From contig NC_135563.1 of the NCBI RefSeq assembly GCF_964340395.1, positions 9,457,575 through 9,521,574 of the forward strand: a stretch of 64,000 bases of DNA, in the 5' to 3' direction. Shown here in pieces: positions 24,883 to 38,314 of this stretch; position 1 is the stretch's first letter, and each line of letters begins with the position of its first letter. This stretch comes from Glandiceps talaboti. Taxonomy: Eukaryota > Hemichordata > Enteropneusta > Spengelidae. Below the pieces are notes generated by a model. The model was not told the origin of the DNA, made no database searches, and was given only the letters and a program-made list of their open reading frames with translations. Position numbers and translations under genes: made by a program.

Positions 24883-25382
24883 TTTGCCAATAGTCAAACA
24901 GTGACTGGCATAAACTGGTGCACATACATTTATTGTGTTTGGACCAAGTACAAGGTATAAATCTCTGTCGTCTACAATATCAGATACGATGTATCACGTG
25001 ATATTGTTTAGACTATCCTGGCAATGAGTAATATTAACACAATGAGTATTAATCATACTTCATACTGAAGAGTAGAACAATTTGGATTACTATTACGAAA
25101 CCTTCAAGTTCACTTTTGTCCCAAAGTGTAATATAAGTGAAGCATTGATTGTACGAAACAGTCAAATACTTTACATGACATGTCCTGCAACTAGATAGTG
25201 TGGAAGGTAATGCATGTATGAGTGTGTATATATTTGCATAAATAGATATAGTTACATTATTTCAAATCCTATTAAAGGCCTCAGCCTAGCGCAAAAATAA
25301 TTTACATTACAGTATAAAATAAAGTGAATATCATTTTTTCAATATAAAATTTCATTTATTAAGTCCACATATGACACCTCAA

Positions 25383-25385
<3 letters not shown>

Positions 25386-25422
<37 letters not shown>

Positions 25423-25446
25423 CAACAACAACAACAACAACAACAA
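25386..25446. repeat. AAT then AAC compound microsatellite
   Basis: About 11 AAT units switch to about 9 AAC units without losing register, as if one unit mutated and then spread. A TTTG run follows at about 25619-25641. Confidence 0.95.
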
Positions 25447-26090
25447 AATAACTAAGGAATGGCGTGATCCAATATATGAAAGGGCTAGGGAAATATTGTT
25501 AATAGGTTCCTTATAGTATAAACGGAGACACTTCATATCCTGTACTTGACACTAAAAACTTATGAAGAGCATATTAGAGATACCATTGTCCAATTTATCT
25601 ATTTTGTTTATTTAGTTATTTGTTTGTTTGTTTGTTTGTTTATGTTGTACTTTCGGGAGAACGTACTCCGCATTACAGCAGGTTGTCCACTCTACCCTCA
25701 TAAATACTGAAAGCTTCCTTATTATTGTCATGACCAATGAACTTTGTCATTTTACACCCCCCCCCCATGATTTTTAATGACCTTTGACCTCAGAATTTCG
25801 CCCTCACATGGTTAGAGCTGGAAAGCTTTTGAACAAAGTGAATCAGCATCAGAGTCATAGTTTTTGTTATATCTAGACAAGTAATCGTGATAAATACTTA
25901 TTAAAAGATTATTAGTATTGATTGATTAAGTGTACACTCAATCAAATTAAATAGCTCCAAAAAATAATGGAAATAGGAAAAGAATACAATGTACTATCGT
26001 AAATCGTAGATAAATACTAGTAATGTGACGCATCTATATTCGATTATTTCTCCATGCTGAATCTGATGCTTGTTCCATTGTAATAACAGT

Positions 26091-26104
26091 CAAGATGGCG
26101 GCGG
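26091..26104 (+). promoter_or_regulatory. YY1-type site over the BRD8 start codon
   Basis: CAAGATGGCGGCGG matches the YY1 consensus CAAnATGGCGGC exactly and includes the BRD8 ATG. Such downstream YY1 sites are common at TATA-less housekeeping promoters. I see no TATA box in the preceding 150 bases. Confidence 0.5.
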
Positions 26105-28771
26105 TTTCAAGTAAGTGTACACATTTCGGAATGATTTCACGTACATTTTCACGATCCCATCAACAACTATAACACTCATTTTGAATTTTAATAGTACTAT
26201 AGTCATTTATGGGGGTTTAGTCGTCAATAGATACATGAGCAACTCGTAGATTATCTTTTAAATAAGTCTTTGTGCCGCCTACTGATATGTCAACATGATA
26301 CATATCCAGCCTGCACTCCAGGCGTGTACCGGTGTAAATGGCGGGTCCGTGACTCGATTCTGACTATGACTATCGTCGAGTAAGAACGATCAATATATAG
26401 AGTCATGTACATGTATACTACAGCCATACAAGTAGGGTTAATGAAAGTCAATGTTACAGTAACACGACCATAAAGCCTTTTTAGTAGACATACAGAATAG
26501 CATACTTTCTTCGGTTTAACTTTCACTGTTCAGTCCATGATACAAACAAAGAAATCGAAAATAATTTACACTTGGATCATGCGGATCATTTCAATTTCAG
26601 CAGTACGTGTTGCGTTTTCAACAAAGATAATGAACTCACTTTGATATGAAATAGCATGGAGATAGAACCCCAATCATAACAGAAATGCTTAGTCTCTGCA
26701 CATTTAGGATAATTACATGTACAATGTACATGTACAATGTATCATGGATGTATTACATCCATGTATGTATGTATGCAATTGTTCAATGGTGAGTGAACGC
26801 ATGGAAGTACATGGACAAAGGGACAATCTGAATCAAATACTTTTTTGGGATGTATTTGTGTCTAAAGCTTGTTCTTGAAAGTGCTCAGATTTGATGAGCA
26901 TGTTTCCTTTTCATGTGTATGAGCTGGTTCTCGCTCTTACCTCTCAAACCATTCTCCCCTCTGTCAAAGATCTTAACCCCCTTCTCTGTCAATACTGCAT
27001 GTGTATGATTAGATCTTGGTACATGTCCAACCACAGGTGAATTCACACTGCTAGGGTGTTGATATTCAGCCAGTCTTGTGCCCAGGGATCTCTCTGATTC
27101 ACAGATATGATAAGCATTTGTTAATGAAAATGTTTAAGTTACATGTCTTGTAAATTTTGTTTAATGAAAAGACAGGCTAAAGGTTTGACTGTAAGATACG
27201 TCATGAAGTTTTCCCTCACTGGCCTCCTCTCACACGTTAGGGGTTGGCCGATGTGTGAGGGCACCCCATCATGGCATACATGTACATGTACCTGACAGAC
27301 TAGCTAAAGGTACACACAATACATACTGGGTAAGTGTTCTTCAGTCGTGCCAAGAAACATTTCCTAAGAAGTGATTCCAAATTGTGTATCTACCATGATG
27401 GCATACATGTAGACATTGTATGGATCCTTGGTTGAATCCTAAACTTCTAGCATTACTTCATTGACAGAAATACCCACTGCAAGTGTCACAGAAAAATGGT
27501 CCATCAGAGAAAGGTTATGTTTAGCCACATCTGTGATGAGAAGTGGAAATCAAAATTGGTAAGTCAGTGTACATACATTGTACATGTATAATCAATAGAC
27601 AGTTGTAAAAGGTATGTTCAGGGGAAAGCAACCATAACTTAAAAGTGTGTTTCATTCATCAACAATTTACACACAGACTTCGTGGAAACTGCAAAGTGTA
27701 CAACTACAAAGTCATGAAAGTGATTAATAATCTACTGTCACTCTTACCAAATTTTAATATCACACTCATATCATTATTGCCTAATTTTCAGGGTGTCAGT
27801 TAGTAGAGCTATCAAACCATTTGCAGAACCAAACAGGCCACCAGACTGGTTTTCACAAAAGGTTTGTATGTCTTAAGGAATAATATGAATGGAAGTTTAT
27901 AACTAAGATGTATGTCATAGCTATTTCAATACAGTCTTGTGACTTTCACTGTAAAGTTATTTTTTCTGAATTTATCATAAGTTTTTTTCACCAATTCAAT
28001 TGACATGTCTTTATGAAATACATGAACAATTTGGTGAATTAATGGGACATGTTGATATCAAATTCAATGTAACTAATGTTTGCCACAGGAAGTTTTATCA
28101 TGGTTATTTAGTTTAATTATGAATGATTGCGGTTATCATTGTCTTCCGATGTGTTTTACCGTAGACAGTTTTAGTAAGGTCATTGTCCATGTTTTCAGTA
28201 ATTTGCGAAATCACCAAATTGTCTGATTGTATTTCATCACATATTGAACCATTCACATGTATCTCTAGACACAGATTGCAGTTGATAACTGTTATTTTGT
28301 TGTTCTCTCTCTCTCTCTGACACTACAGCATTGTGCATCACAGTATTCAGAATTGTTAGAAACAGTTGAAACACCAAAGTAAGTGTTACAATTTCAAAGT
28401 AGTATCTTTTCAAGATTATCACTTCATTGTAATATATGTATATGTATCATTGTGTGTGTCATTGTATGTATGTACAATGTATGTATGTACATGTATGTAT
28501 GTACATGTATGTATGTATGTATGTATGTATGTATGTATGTATGTATGTATGTATGTATATATGTATGTATGTACAAAATGTATGTATGTACAATGTACAT
28601 GACATGTATGTATGTATGTATGTATGTATGTATGTGCATACGTACATACATATGTACAGTATGTATGTGTATGTATGTATGAATGTATGTATGTATTTAT
28701 TTATGTACAATGTATGTATGTATGTATGTATGTATGTATGTATGTATGTTACATGTATGTATGTATGTATG

Positions 28772-28802
<31 letters not shown>

Positions 28803-28847
28803 TGTAATGTAAGCATGCATGTGTGCATGTACATGTATGTATGTAAT

Positions 28848-28879
<32 letters not shown>

Positions 28880-29091
28880 GATGGATGGATGTACATGTAT
28901 GTATGTATGTATGTATGTATGTACATTTTGTATGCATGTATGTATGTATGTATGTATGTATGTATGTATGTGCCTGTATGCATACTTGTATGTATGTTAT
29001 TGTGTGTACATGTATATGGTATATGCTTGTATGTATGTATGTATGTATGTATGTATGTATGTATGTATGTATGTATGTATGTGTGTGTGCT

Positions 29092-29135
<44 letters not shown>

Positions 29136-32100
29136 ACTCCTTTGTCAGTTTGTTGTGTTTCAGTCACTTTAATCCAACATATGTTAGTGCTTTATCTAGT
29201 ATAGATGACAAGATTATTCTAGCTACATGTATGTGAATTCAATACTTGACTGACCACTTACAACATTTTGTTTCACTTACAGACGTAAACGTAACAATGA
29301 ACGTGGTGAGGTCGACACAGCAGAAGATTTAATTGTAAGGAAATTAACACTAGAAAGAGTAGAGGAACTAAAACGACAAATTGAAGACAACCAACAGCAG
29401 TATCGAAAATTGAAAATTGAAGCAGAGAGAATTCGAAGAGGTGAACTAGATCCTATCTTAAAATCTACTTGGGAAGAGATTAAGTAAGTATCAAAATTGC
29501 CATGGAAATAGTTGAAATAGACTGGTTTAGGTGTTTTTGTTAAGGTTGGGAAAACCCAGGTAACAGAGCCCAGCAGAGGTGGAAGTCTGGTAAAATGTTG
29601 ATGTCTTGTTCTCCTAATTAAGGAGTGTTTCAAGAGATATTGAGTCCCATATGCAAATGTACATGTAGGTGTCCAAAGTCAGGAGAGTTTCAGGATACAT
29701 TCCTGTTTTACATGGACACCAAACCAACCCTACGTAACAATGAAAAGGGGATTTTTGTGTAAATGGAGATAGTGTTGATACAATGTATCTCAGTACTCCA
29801 TACTGATATCTCAATGATAGTGTGTACACATGTGCCAAATCTCATTCAGTAGTCTCTCCTTCCAGGAAAAGTAATGCTCCACCAGACGTACATGTAGAAG
29901 AACCCAAGAGACAAGCTATTGCCGTCACTCAGTCCAAAGCTCCAGCTAGTGCAACAGGTAAAACATGTATTCACTGTATTCTGCCTGACATGTACATCCG
30001 TACACTTCTCCCAAAGTCAATCTTGAAAGACCAAAGTTAACACATACCAGTAAGGCATGTTCCAGACCAAGAGAAGTCAGGATGTTAGATGGGCACACTG
30101 TAGCTTTTGAAATGATAGATTTACATTACATCATGTACAGTGGAATTTAATGCCCTTCAGACATCTCATTTTCGAAACTGGAAATCATACAAAGCTAGCT
30201 GACATGACTACAAATTTACACAGTTCCTAATGCCAGGCCTTACAGGGCTATGTTTTAATCCCATTTCATCATGGATAACATTGGATCATTCTTTTGTTCT
30301 GGCCCAACTTTTTTCTATAACCCGTTTTCAGACCTAGATTTTAATCCTAATCAGAATTTGGCCTTTAAAATCACAGCGTGTGTCAGACGATGAAATATAG
30401 TCACCCTTAAATGGTAAATTTAAAACATGTATGCAATAATGTTAAACCACTCAACACTAAAGTCTATGGTGCATGTGTGTTGTGTATGTAGGCCGAGGGT
30501 AGGCTGTAACACCCTGCCATGTTTCACCAAATACAAATCGTATATAGTTTGTAAAACCCTAGAGTTTGTAAGTCATTGTATTAAATGTCACATTTTGTGT
30601 TCTGATTTGTTTATCTGTCCCCCTACAGGCAAAACTCCTGTCAGACCGGTTATTCAGGCCAAGAAAAAAGCGCCACAAGTGTCAATATTTCAACCGAAAC
30701 ATGTGTCACAGCAGGCAGAGTCTGGAACAGAAGATAAAACAGAAAGTGACAGTGAAGCAGAAACACCGGTAGAGGTACAGGTAAATCTCAATATACACCG
30801 AGTTTACTCCCACCCACAACCCCCACTCCCCCACCCCACTTTGTAATTGTATAACAATACATTTAGTCAACAACACAGTTAATGGAAGTTCTCTTGCAAG
30901 GCCCCTACATCACTTCAGCCTAAGTTCAGATCAAGGCCAGCTCCCATACCGATTAGTGAAAGTGAATCACACCAACACATTGTATCTCGTTTGACATCCA
31001 CATTGTTATCAAACATAGTGAATTCACAATCTATCCTTTCCCTTGAAAAGTTAATAGAACCTGTAACAACAGTAGCAGCGTCTTTTCCCCCTACCGCCAT
31101 CCACTGAGAAACCAGCCAAAATTTCATTAAAAACTAGATCCTTTGGAATACTTTCTCTTTATTATCACCAACAAATGATCCATACAGCTATCGACTTGAC
31201 AACTTACATATATGTTGAATAGAGAAAGAAACTTTGTAATTTTTTTTCAAGGAGCAACTCATTCATCTTACAACAAACAATTAATGGTCTGTATGTATAG
31301 CTCTATTTGCTCTAATAGTAAATACAGCTGCTAACAGCACGCAGCGCTTCAAAATGTTGCAAATTAAAATGCTGTATGGTTTCAGCCATAAGTTGTACAA
31401 TATGCTTTCTTTGTTTCATAGACTACATTAACAGACTTTGAAGTTGTCGAGAAAACAGTCGTAAAAGAGGTAAAGTTTAACTACTTGTCCACCACTAATC
31501 CTACTAGTGCACTGCCTTCTATACTGACATCACAACTAACTACTAGACGGCCAAGTATTGTACATGATGGACTAACTTCACTTTACAAGGTAAATCTAAC
31601 CTATTAGTTATTTGTACGGTACAGTACAGCATAAGATGGTATTGTATAGCATTGTGCAGTACAGTATGGTACAGTACAGCATAGTAAATGTATAATAAAG
31701 TATAGTACATTGTATGGCATAGAGCAGTACAACATGGCACTGAACAGCATTTTGTGGCATAGTGCAGTACAGTGCAGTACAGGACAGAACAGCATTATGT
31801 GGCATAGTGCAGTACAGTACAGGACATTGCAGTACAGTACAGTACAGTACAGTACAGCACAGAACAGCATTGTGTGGCATAGTGCAGTACAGTGCAGTGC
31901 AGTACAGAACAGAACAGCATTTTGTGGCGTAGTGCAGTACAGTACAGTACCGTACCGTACAGCACAGCACAGAACAGCATTGTGTACAGTACAGTGCAGT
32001 ACAGGACAGAACAGCATTATGTGGCATAGTGCAGTACAGTACAGGACATTGCAGTACAGTACAGCACAGAACAGAACAGAACAGAACAGCATTATGTGGC

Positions 32101-35100
32101 ATAGTGCAGTACAGTATAGTACATTACAGGACAGTACAGTACAGTACAGAACAGAACAGTACAGTACAGTGCAGTGCAATCAAGTACAGTGCAGTACAGT
32201 ACAGTACAATAGAATCATACCACACATGCACAGAGATCCTATGTAATCTACATATACACTAAACTAACATATCATTTTAAACAGTAAAAATTGATACATC
32301 AAATCACAACTTAAATACATAAATACATTGAATGTGTCAATACACCTATTGTTAACATGTCACCTGAAGTGTACTTACTGGAGTGTAGTCGTCATATACC
32401 GGTAATATTTTTTATCTCCAGCTCAGCATGACAAAAGCTGTAAAATCACTTATGTGATAATTCTTCATTGTTCACCAGCACTAATGTGTTAAACCAAAAT
32501 GTTATCTTTATATGAAAATAGAAACTGTATTGCACAGTTATATCACCTAGTACCACCCTTCTTAATGACCTCTATGTACATATTCATCAAAATATTCATC
32601 AAATATGCACACTAATTTGCATCCAGAGGGCATCACTAAATTTGGTATATTTTCCTCTCTCTCCCTTTTATTTAGATGGGGGGGGGGGGGGGGGGTCTTT
32701 ATTGTGATTGTCCAAAATCTAATTTGTGTCACTAGAAATGTTAGCTACTTGTCCTACTGAAATAGCATTCTTTTGTCAGATGATCAATTTTAGTTACATT
32801 TCACACAACGGTTGAACCTTGGGTCTTGAAATGTGATTTATTGCCATTATTGTACAGATATGTATCTGTTTTCAAGATGGTAGCTGTTATATACAGTTTA
32901 CAAAAAATTATCTTTTTACTACTGTTGCATACAAACAGTTATGCGGTTATCGCTTTCTGACCTAATCGTACTAGAGGATTTATTGGACCTAGGTGTAGGG
33001 AGTTCAGAATCCAAAATATGGCTGCCATACGAACTGCCATATGGTGTATAAAATCACTCCATCATTAAAACTGTTTATTTTTGCTATTACTGCATCATTC
33101 ATCGAAAAGTCTTCACTAAAATTTAAAATGAACCAACTTAGTCATTCATTCACTCATTCATGCGACAGTCTGTTTGTAGAAAGTAACTTCTCCGGCCAGA
33201 ATATACTGCAGTGTCCGTAGGTAGCTTCTCTGTGTTGTTGTGTGTATGTTGTGCTGATATCAGTTTTGTGTGTTGTCACTATATAGGAGTGTAGTCCTCA
33301 CAAGGAATTGAGCACTACTACTACTACTACCACTACCACCAACATCCCAACCACTCCCAGTCCACAGCCAGCTCCAGAAGCAACGATTCCAACCTCACCA
33401 GCAATTGGTAAGCACTCTCTGTCATTTCACTGAAAGTGTCAGCTGTCACAGATTAGTAGGTGTTTTTTTTACAGTGCCGAAGTTTGAACAATCAACCTGC
33501 GCAACATATTGAGACATGACTGAAAGTAGTTTTGTGTCTTTCTATAAAATGTAGTGCAGTCAGATCACAGAAATGCCACCACTATTATGCATGTCGTTAC
33601 TGATATATCTGAAAGTAATAAGCACTTAGGAGGAATACTCATTGTTCATCTAATACATATGAATCTCTGCTGACTACCATTAAGCAATGCTCGAACAACG
33701 AAGGTGATAAAAAGTTCCAATTTGGTGTCTCTTGGCAATCAGATGAACTTTATATGATGTTAAATCAGGAAATGATTCTCCAAAACCCGAAAGTTTACGA
33801 AATGGAGTTTCCTGCAATATTGTTCCCCTTTTTTTGGGTAGATGTCCTTCACTCTTAATTAAAGAAGAGATGCACCCGAAATGTAGACTGAGATCATTTT
33901 GATTTTTTTTTCAGATGCACCAACACTGTCTAAGTTGTTGAACTCTGCCAAGACCATACTACACAGCAGTGTTCCTAAGACTACCGGCAGTATAGTACAT
34001 GTTGGTGGCGGCGATACAACTGCAGCAAGTCTACCTACGCCGTTGAGTGAAACAGCGGCACCCAAGGACATTCCCAGCATTGAGATCCAAGATGACACAT
34101 CACAGGACAATGTAAAACAGGTCAGTATTCAACAATCACTGCTGAAGAAGGTGGTTGATTTAGCCAAAATATTATCTGTATATAATTTACACCCAGTTCA
34201 AAATTCTGACATCATAAGGTCAGTGCTTATTCCAAATAAAGTCAAACATTTCTCGAAGATCAGATTTTAAAACTGAAAGATTCAACTTTGATGGCGCTCA
34301 TCATTTTAATCATTCACTAAAATAGCTGCCAATATCCATTAAGCAGTCTACAAAACATATGTTTCTTAGATTCAACTTTGATGGCGCTCATCATGTTAAT
34401 CATTCACTAAAATAGCTGCCAATATCCATTAAGCAGTCTACAAAACATATGTTTCTTAGATTCAACTTTGATGGCGTTCATCATGTTAATCATTCACTAA
34501 ATAGCTGCCAATATCCATTTGGCGGTCTACAAAATGTAGGTGTCTTAGCAGCACCATAAAGTGTCTAGTACAGCCCATTTCATATTAGTGTTCACTGCAT
34601 CTGTTTGATACAACAATGCAGAAACCAATAATGAACTGCAACATGCTACACTTTTAAGATAGCTCGGTTGAATAAATAAATACAAAGTTTTTTTGTGACA
34701 TTTAAAGAAAATGCAATTAATTAATGTGCCACCATGCGGACATCAAAACATTGACGCTTATTTTTCTACATTTAGTTGTAGTATCTTTAAAAGGTTTACT
34801 TCATTTAGACAAAATGTAGCAAGAAATTGCGATCTCATTATCTCAAAGATAAAGAGTAAACGGTTTCTACATGGTTGTCTCAAGCAGAGCCAGTTAACAC
34901 TAACATTAAATGGGCAGTAGTTTCCACGTGGAAATGTGTGATACATGTACATTTACCTAACAGAACTTTTGAAGCGCTAACACGTGTCCTTCTAAAAATG
35001 AGGATGCAAAGGTGATAGTGGGGAGAGTTACCCAGCTTTATAGACGTGTATCTATATACTGTAAACCTAGATATTTTCACTTCTAGAAATATTTTGTAAT

Positions 35101-38100
35101 TTTACAGTCTATCTCCATCTAGTTCACAAAGACTAATTTTTACTAATTACCTGACTGGTATACATTGTGTTCATGTATAGGAAGGCATGTTAGTCACTAC
35201 TTCTTTTTGGCGTTTTTTGTTTTCCAGCAATATTAGCGAAAGTAAGTCTTTAGCGAAAATGTCCAGGTTTACAGTACTTCATGTGATATTTTATCCCCAT
35301 ACAGGAGGAAAGTGTTTCAGATATTGAACAGCAAGAGGTAAATGAAGTGAATGACAAGCAAAGTGACAATGAGGTTGCCAAATTGGGTGAAAAAAAGATA
35401 GAAAAAGAAAGTGAAAAGAACTTACAGGTACTCCTCATGCACATGAACAAATGTGTCAATAGTATTGTAGTTCATGTCATCGTCAGTTTAAACTAGAAAT
35501 CATATAATGTGTAATTTATCACATTGTACCACACCTACACAATACTATGCCATATACATGTATGTATGTATTTATGTATGTATGTATGTATGTATGTATG
35601 TGTATGTATGTATGTATGTATGTGTGTATGTATGTATGTATGTGTGTATGTATTTATGTATGTATGTATGTATGTATGTATGTACATGTATGTGTGTATG
35701 TGTGTATGTATGTATGTATGTATGTATGTATGTATGTATGTATGTATGTGTGTATGTATGTATCTAATGAACAAATTATGACGTAACACTTCATACCACA
35801 GAAGCTCACATGGTAAATTCAAATTTTAAAAAAAAAGTTAAAATATTTGTAAAAATTAAAAAAAAGTATTATTGCATAACATAATACACTTGCGATAGGT
35901 GGAGCCTCAGTGCGATATGAGAGAAAAAGTAGAACTTCATCAAACACTATGTTTTTGCAAGGTATGCGTGTACTTTGGTTATCTACCTGAATGAATATCG
36001 TTATTACTGGTCACTATACACATGTGCAATCATCCGTGTGCACATGGACACTCTACATATTAGCAATGGTCACTGTACATATGGGTGATTCTCGGTACCT
36101 GAAATAGAATATTACTGCCTACATGTAGATGCATCATAAAAATAACACACATTCGATTTCTTGGTCGACACCATAACTTCTGCTCCACACACTTCACATG
36201 CTTTACTATATGCATGCGTGAGAATAAGTCAACCTGCTTGTTCTATTTTGACCCTCATGTATGAGGTGAAATGCTATTTCAGGTACTGAGAATTGTCACA
36301 TGGGTAATTATCAGTGTACACATTGGGCAATGGTTACCATGGGAAATGATCATCTTCAAAAACCTGTATGTAATACAGTCTTAGTGTACTGGTTAAGACG
36401 TGTTTTAGCATCACTTGTAATGACATCAATTTGTTGCAGGCATGATGTGATACACATGATAAATCGGCATGGTCTGTTTCAGAACTACATAACTTCATCA
36501 TTTCATACATGAAAGATGAAATACACAAATAAAGCAAATCTATTCTCTTTCTCTCACAGAATGTACTTGTGCATACTCACGATCACTAAGGGTTCTGTCA
36601 TCTTTCATGCCAGTAACTCAAATCTATAGCTTTATAACTTGATTTTCTCCTGCTTTAAAGAGAAAGGTTGCACTCCGAATTCTCTTGTGTTTTAACAACA
36701 AGTTAGACAAGATGAAATGCAATTGTCTCATCCACTTGCATTTTGTTTTATTTAACATCCAAGTTTTTATTAATCGTAGTGAATTCAGAGGGTATCCTTT
36801 CCCTTTAGACCTTCACAGATAAAAGCGACATCTCAAGTTCAGAATGATTAACTTACATACATTCATTTCTTTGGCAGGCCTCTGTATGCCATAGGTGCAC
36901 TGATAAAGCCACCGTGTGTGTGTATTTGTGTTGTCATTTACTGAATGTTTCTCATGTAATAAGTTTCGACTCTTTATACATTCAGATAAATGTCATTGTT
37001 GTCACAAAGGCAGTCACATAATTGGCTTTTTGTCAAAACAGTTTTGCTCATCCTTGTTTACATTCAACAGGTCGATAAAACATTATATTGTCATTGTTGT
37101 ATCACTACCATGGGCTCTCATTACTTACGAGTTACGTTTCACCTGTTCAGGTCGAGTTTTACTCATAATATCAATGCAGCCAAATTGAGTGGCTGCTCCA
37201 TGTTCGGTAGCCGTTGTACCGATGCCGCAGTGAGTGGCTGCCGCAATGTTGGTGATATCCATTATAATGATGTATCTCATTGTGTTATTGTTCTTGACAG
37301 ATAACGATAAAAGAAGAACCGTCCACAGAAGAAACTAAAGGAGGTGGTAATCTGAGTGTTGATGATGAGGAGCCGGCCTCACCAACCAGCAGTACATCAT
37401 CGGCGAGACCAGACACTGATCCAAAATCTGCCAGGAAAAAGGGAGCTAAGACAAGGACCCTTGGAAGTCGGAAAAGTGCTCGGGTCAGAAACAGAGAAAA
37501 ACAGGTAAGCTTCCAGTAGTGCAGTCAATAGCCTAGTCTAGGTGCTAGCCCTGCAGGCTAACCTGTTAGTAAAAGTGACCAGAGGTTGCCACTGAGGGCG
37601 CTCAGCGGTACTCATCACGTTGCAGCTTTATTCAACCCCCAAAGCCCAGATGAACTTGTCTTAATAATGGTTTTAGTTTGTGTCTGTGTTTTCTTGCCGA
37701 AAGCTCATCTGCCATTGTTGTAAACCTGACTTGTATCATTGGCACATGATATTAAATAGGGCTGTTGTTCTTCCACGGTAGGATGATGATGGAGAAGGAG
37801 AAAACGTTGATAAAACAACAAGAAAAGATGAAACTAGTGAAGCTGGAAGTGTTGACGGCAGAAAGGATGATGAACGAAGCGAAGCTGAGGAATGGTTGGC
37901 TGCTGATAGTGGTGATGATGGTAGTAGTAGTAAACCTCTGCCACATTTACCGTTTTATACAGACTCTATACCAGCTAGTCCAGCTTCGTTATCACAGAGG
38001 TATTTACCATTTTATGCCAAATTTATACCAGAGTTTACATCTCTGATACTAAGTTTTCAACAGTAAAAACAATATTCTCAGAACAATCATTTGCAACTTG

Positions 38101-38259
38101 ACTTGAAATCTTGCAACGTCCACGGAAATCCATTTTTAGAACAACTTTCTGTGTTGCATTTTGAATTACCACCAAGATTTGTATTTAAATTCTAGTCGAG
38201 ATTCAAGTCTACTTGAATATCTTCATATGTACATGTATATACATAATACATTGTGTGTG

Positions 38260-38314
<55 letters not shown>

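Noticed and set aside
28366-29236. Open frames of Met-Tyr-Val-Cys and His-Thr-Tyr-Ile on both strands (also 35507-35822 and 61482-62001)
   Set aside because: A 4-base repeat with period 12 in translation gives open frames on both strands. They lie in introns.
31543-32262. Cys/Leu/Tyr-rich open frames in the CAGTA array
   Set aside because: Pentamer repeat, open on both strands, inside a BRD8 intron.
36916-37304. Open frames between BRD8 exons 12 and 13 as coding
   Set aside because: They overlap the intron before the well-supported exon at 37301 and lack donors; kept only as a question in the Cys-rich exon finding.
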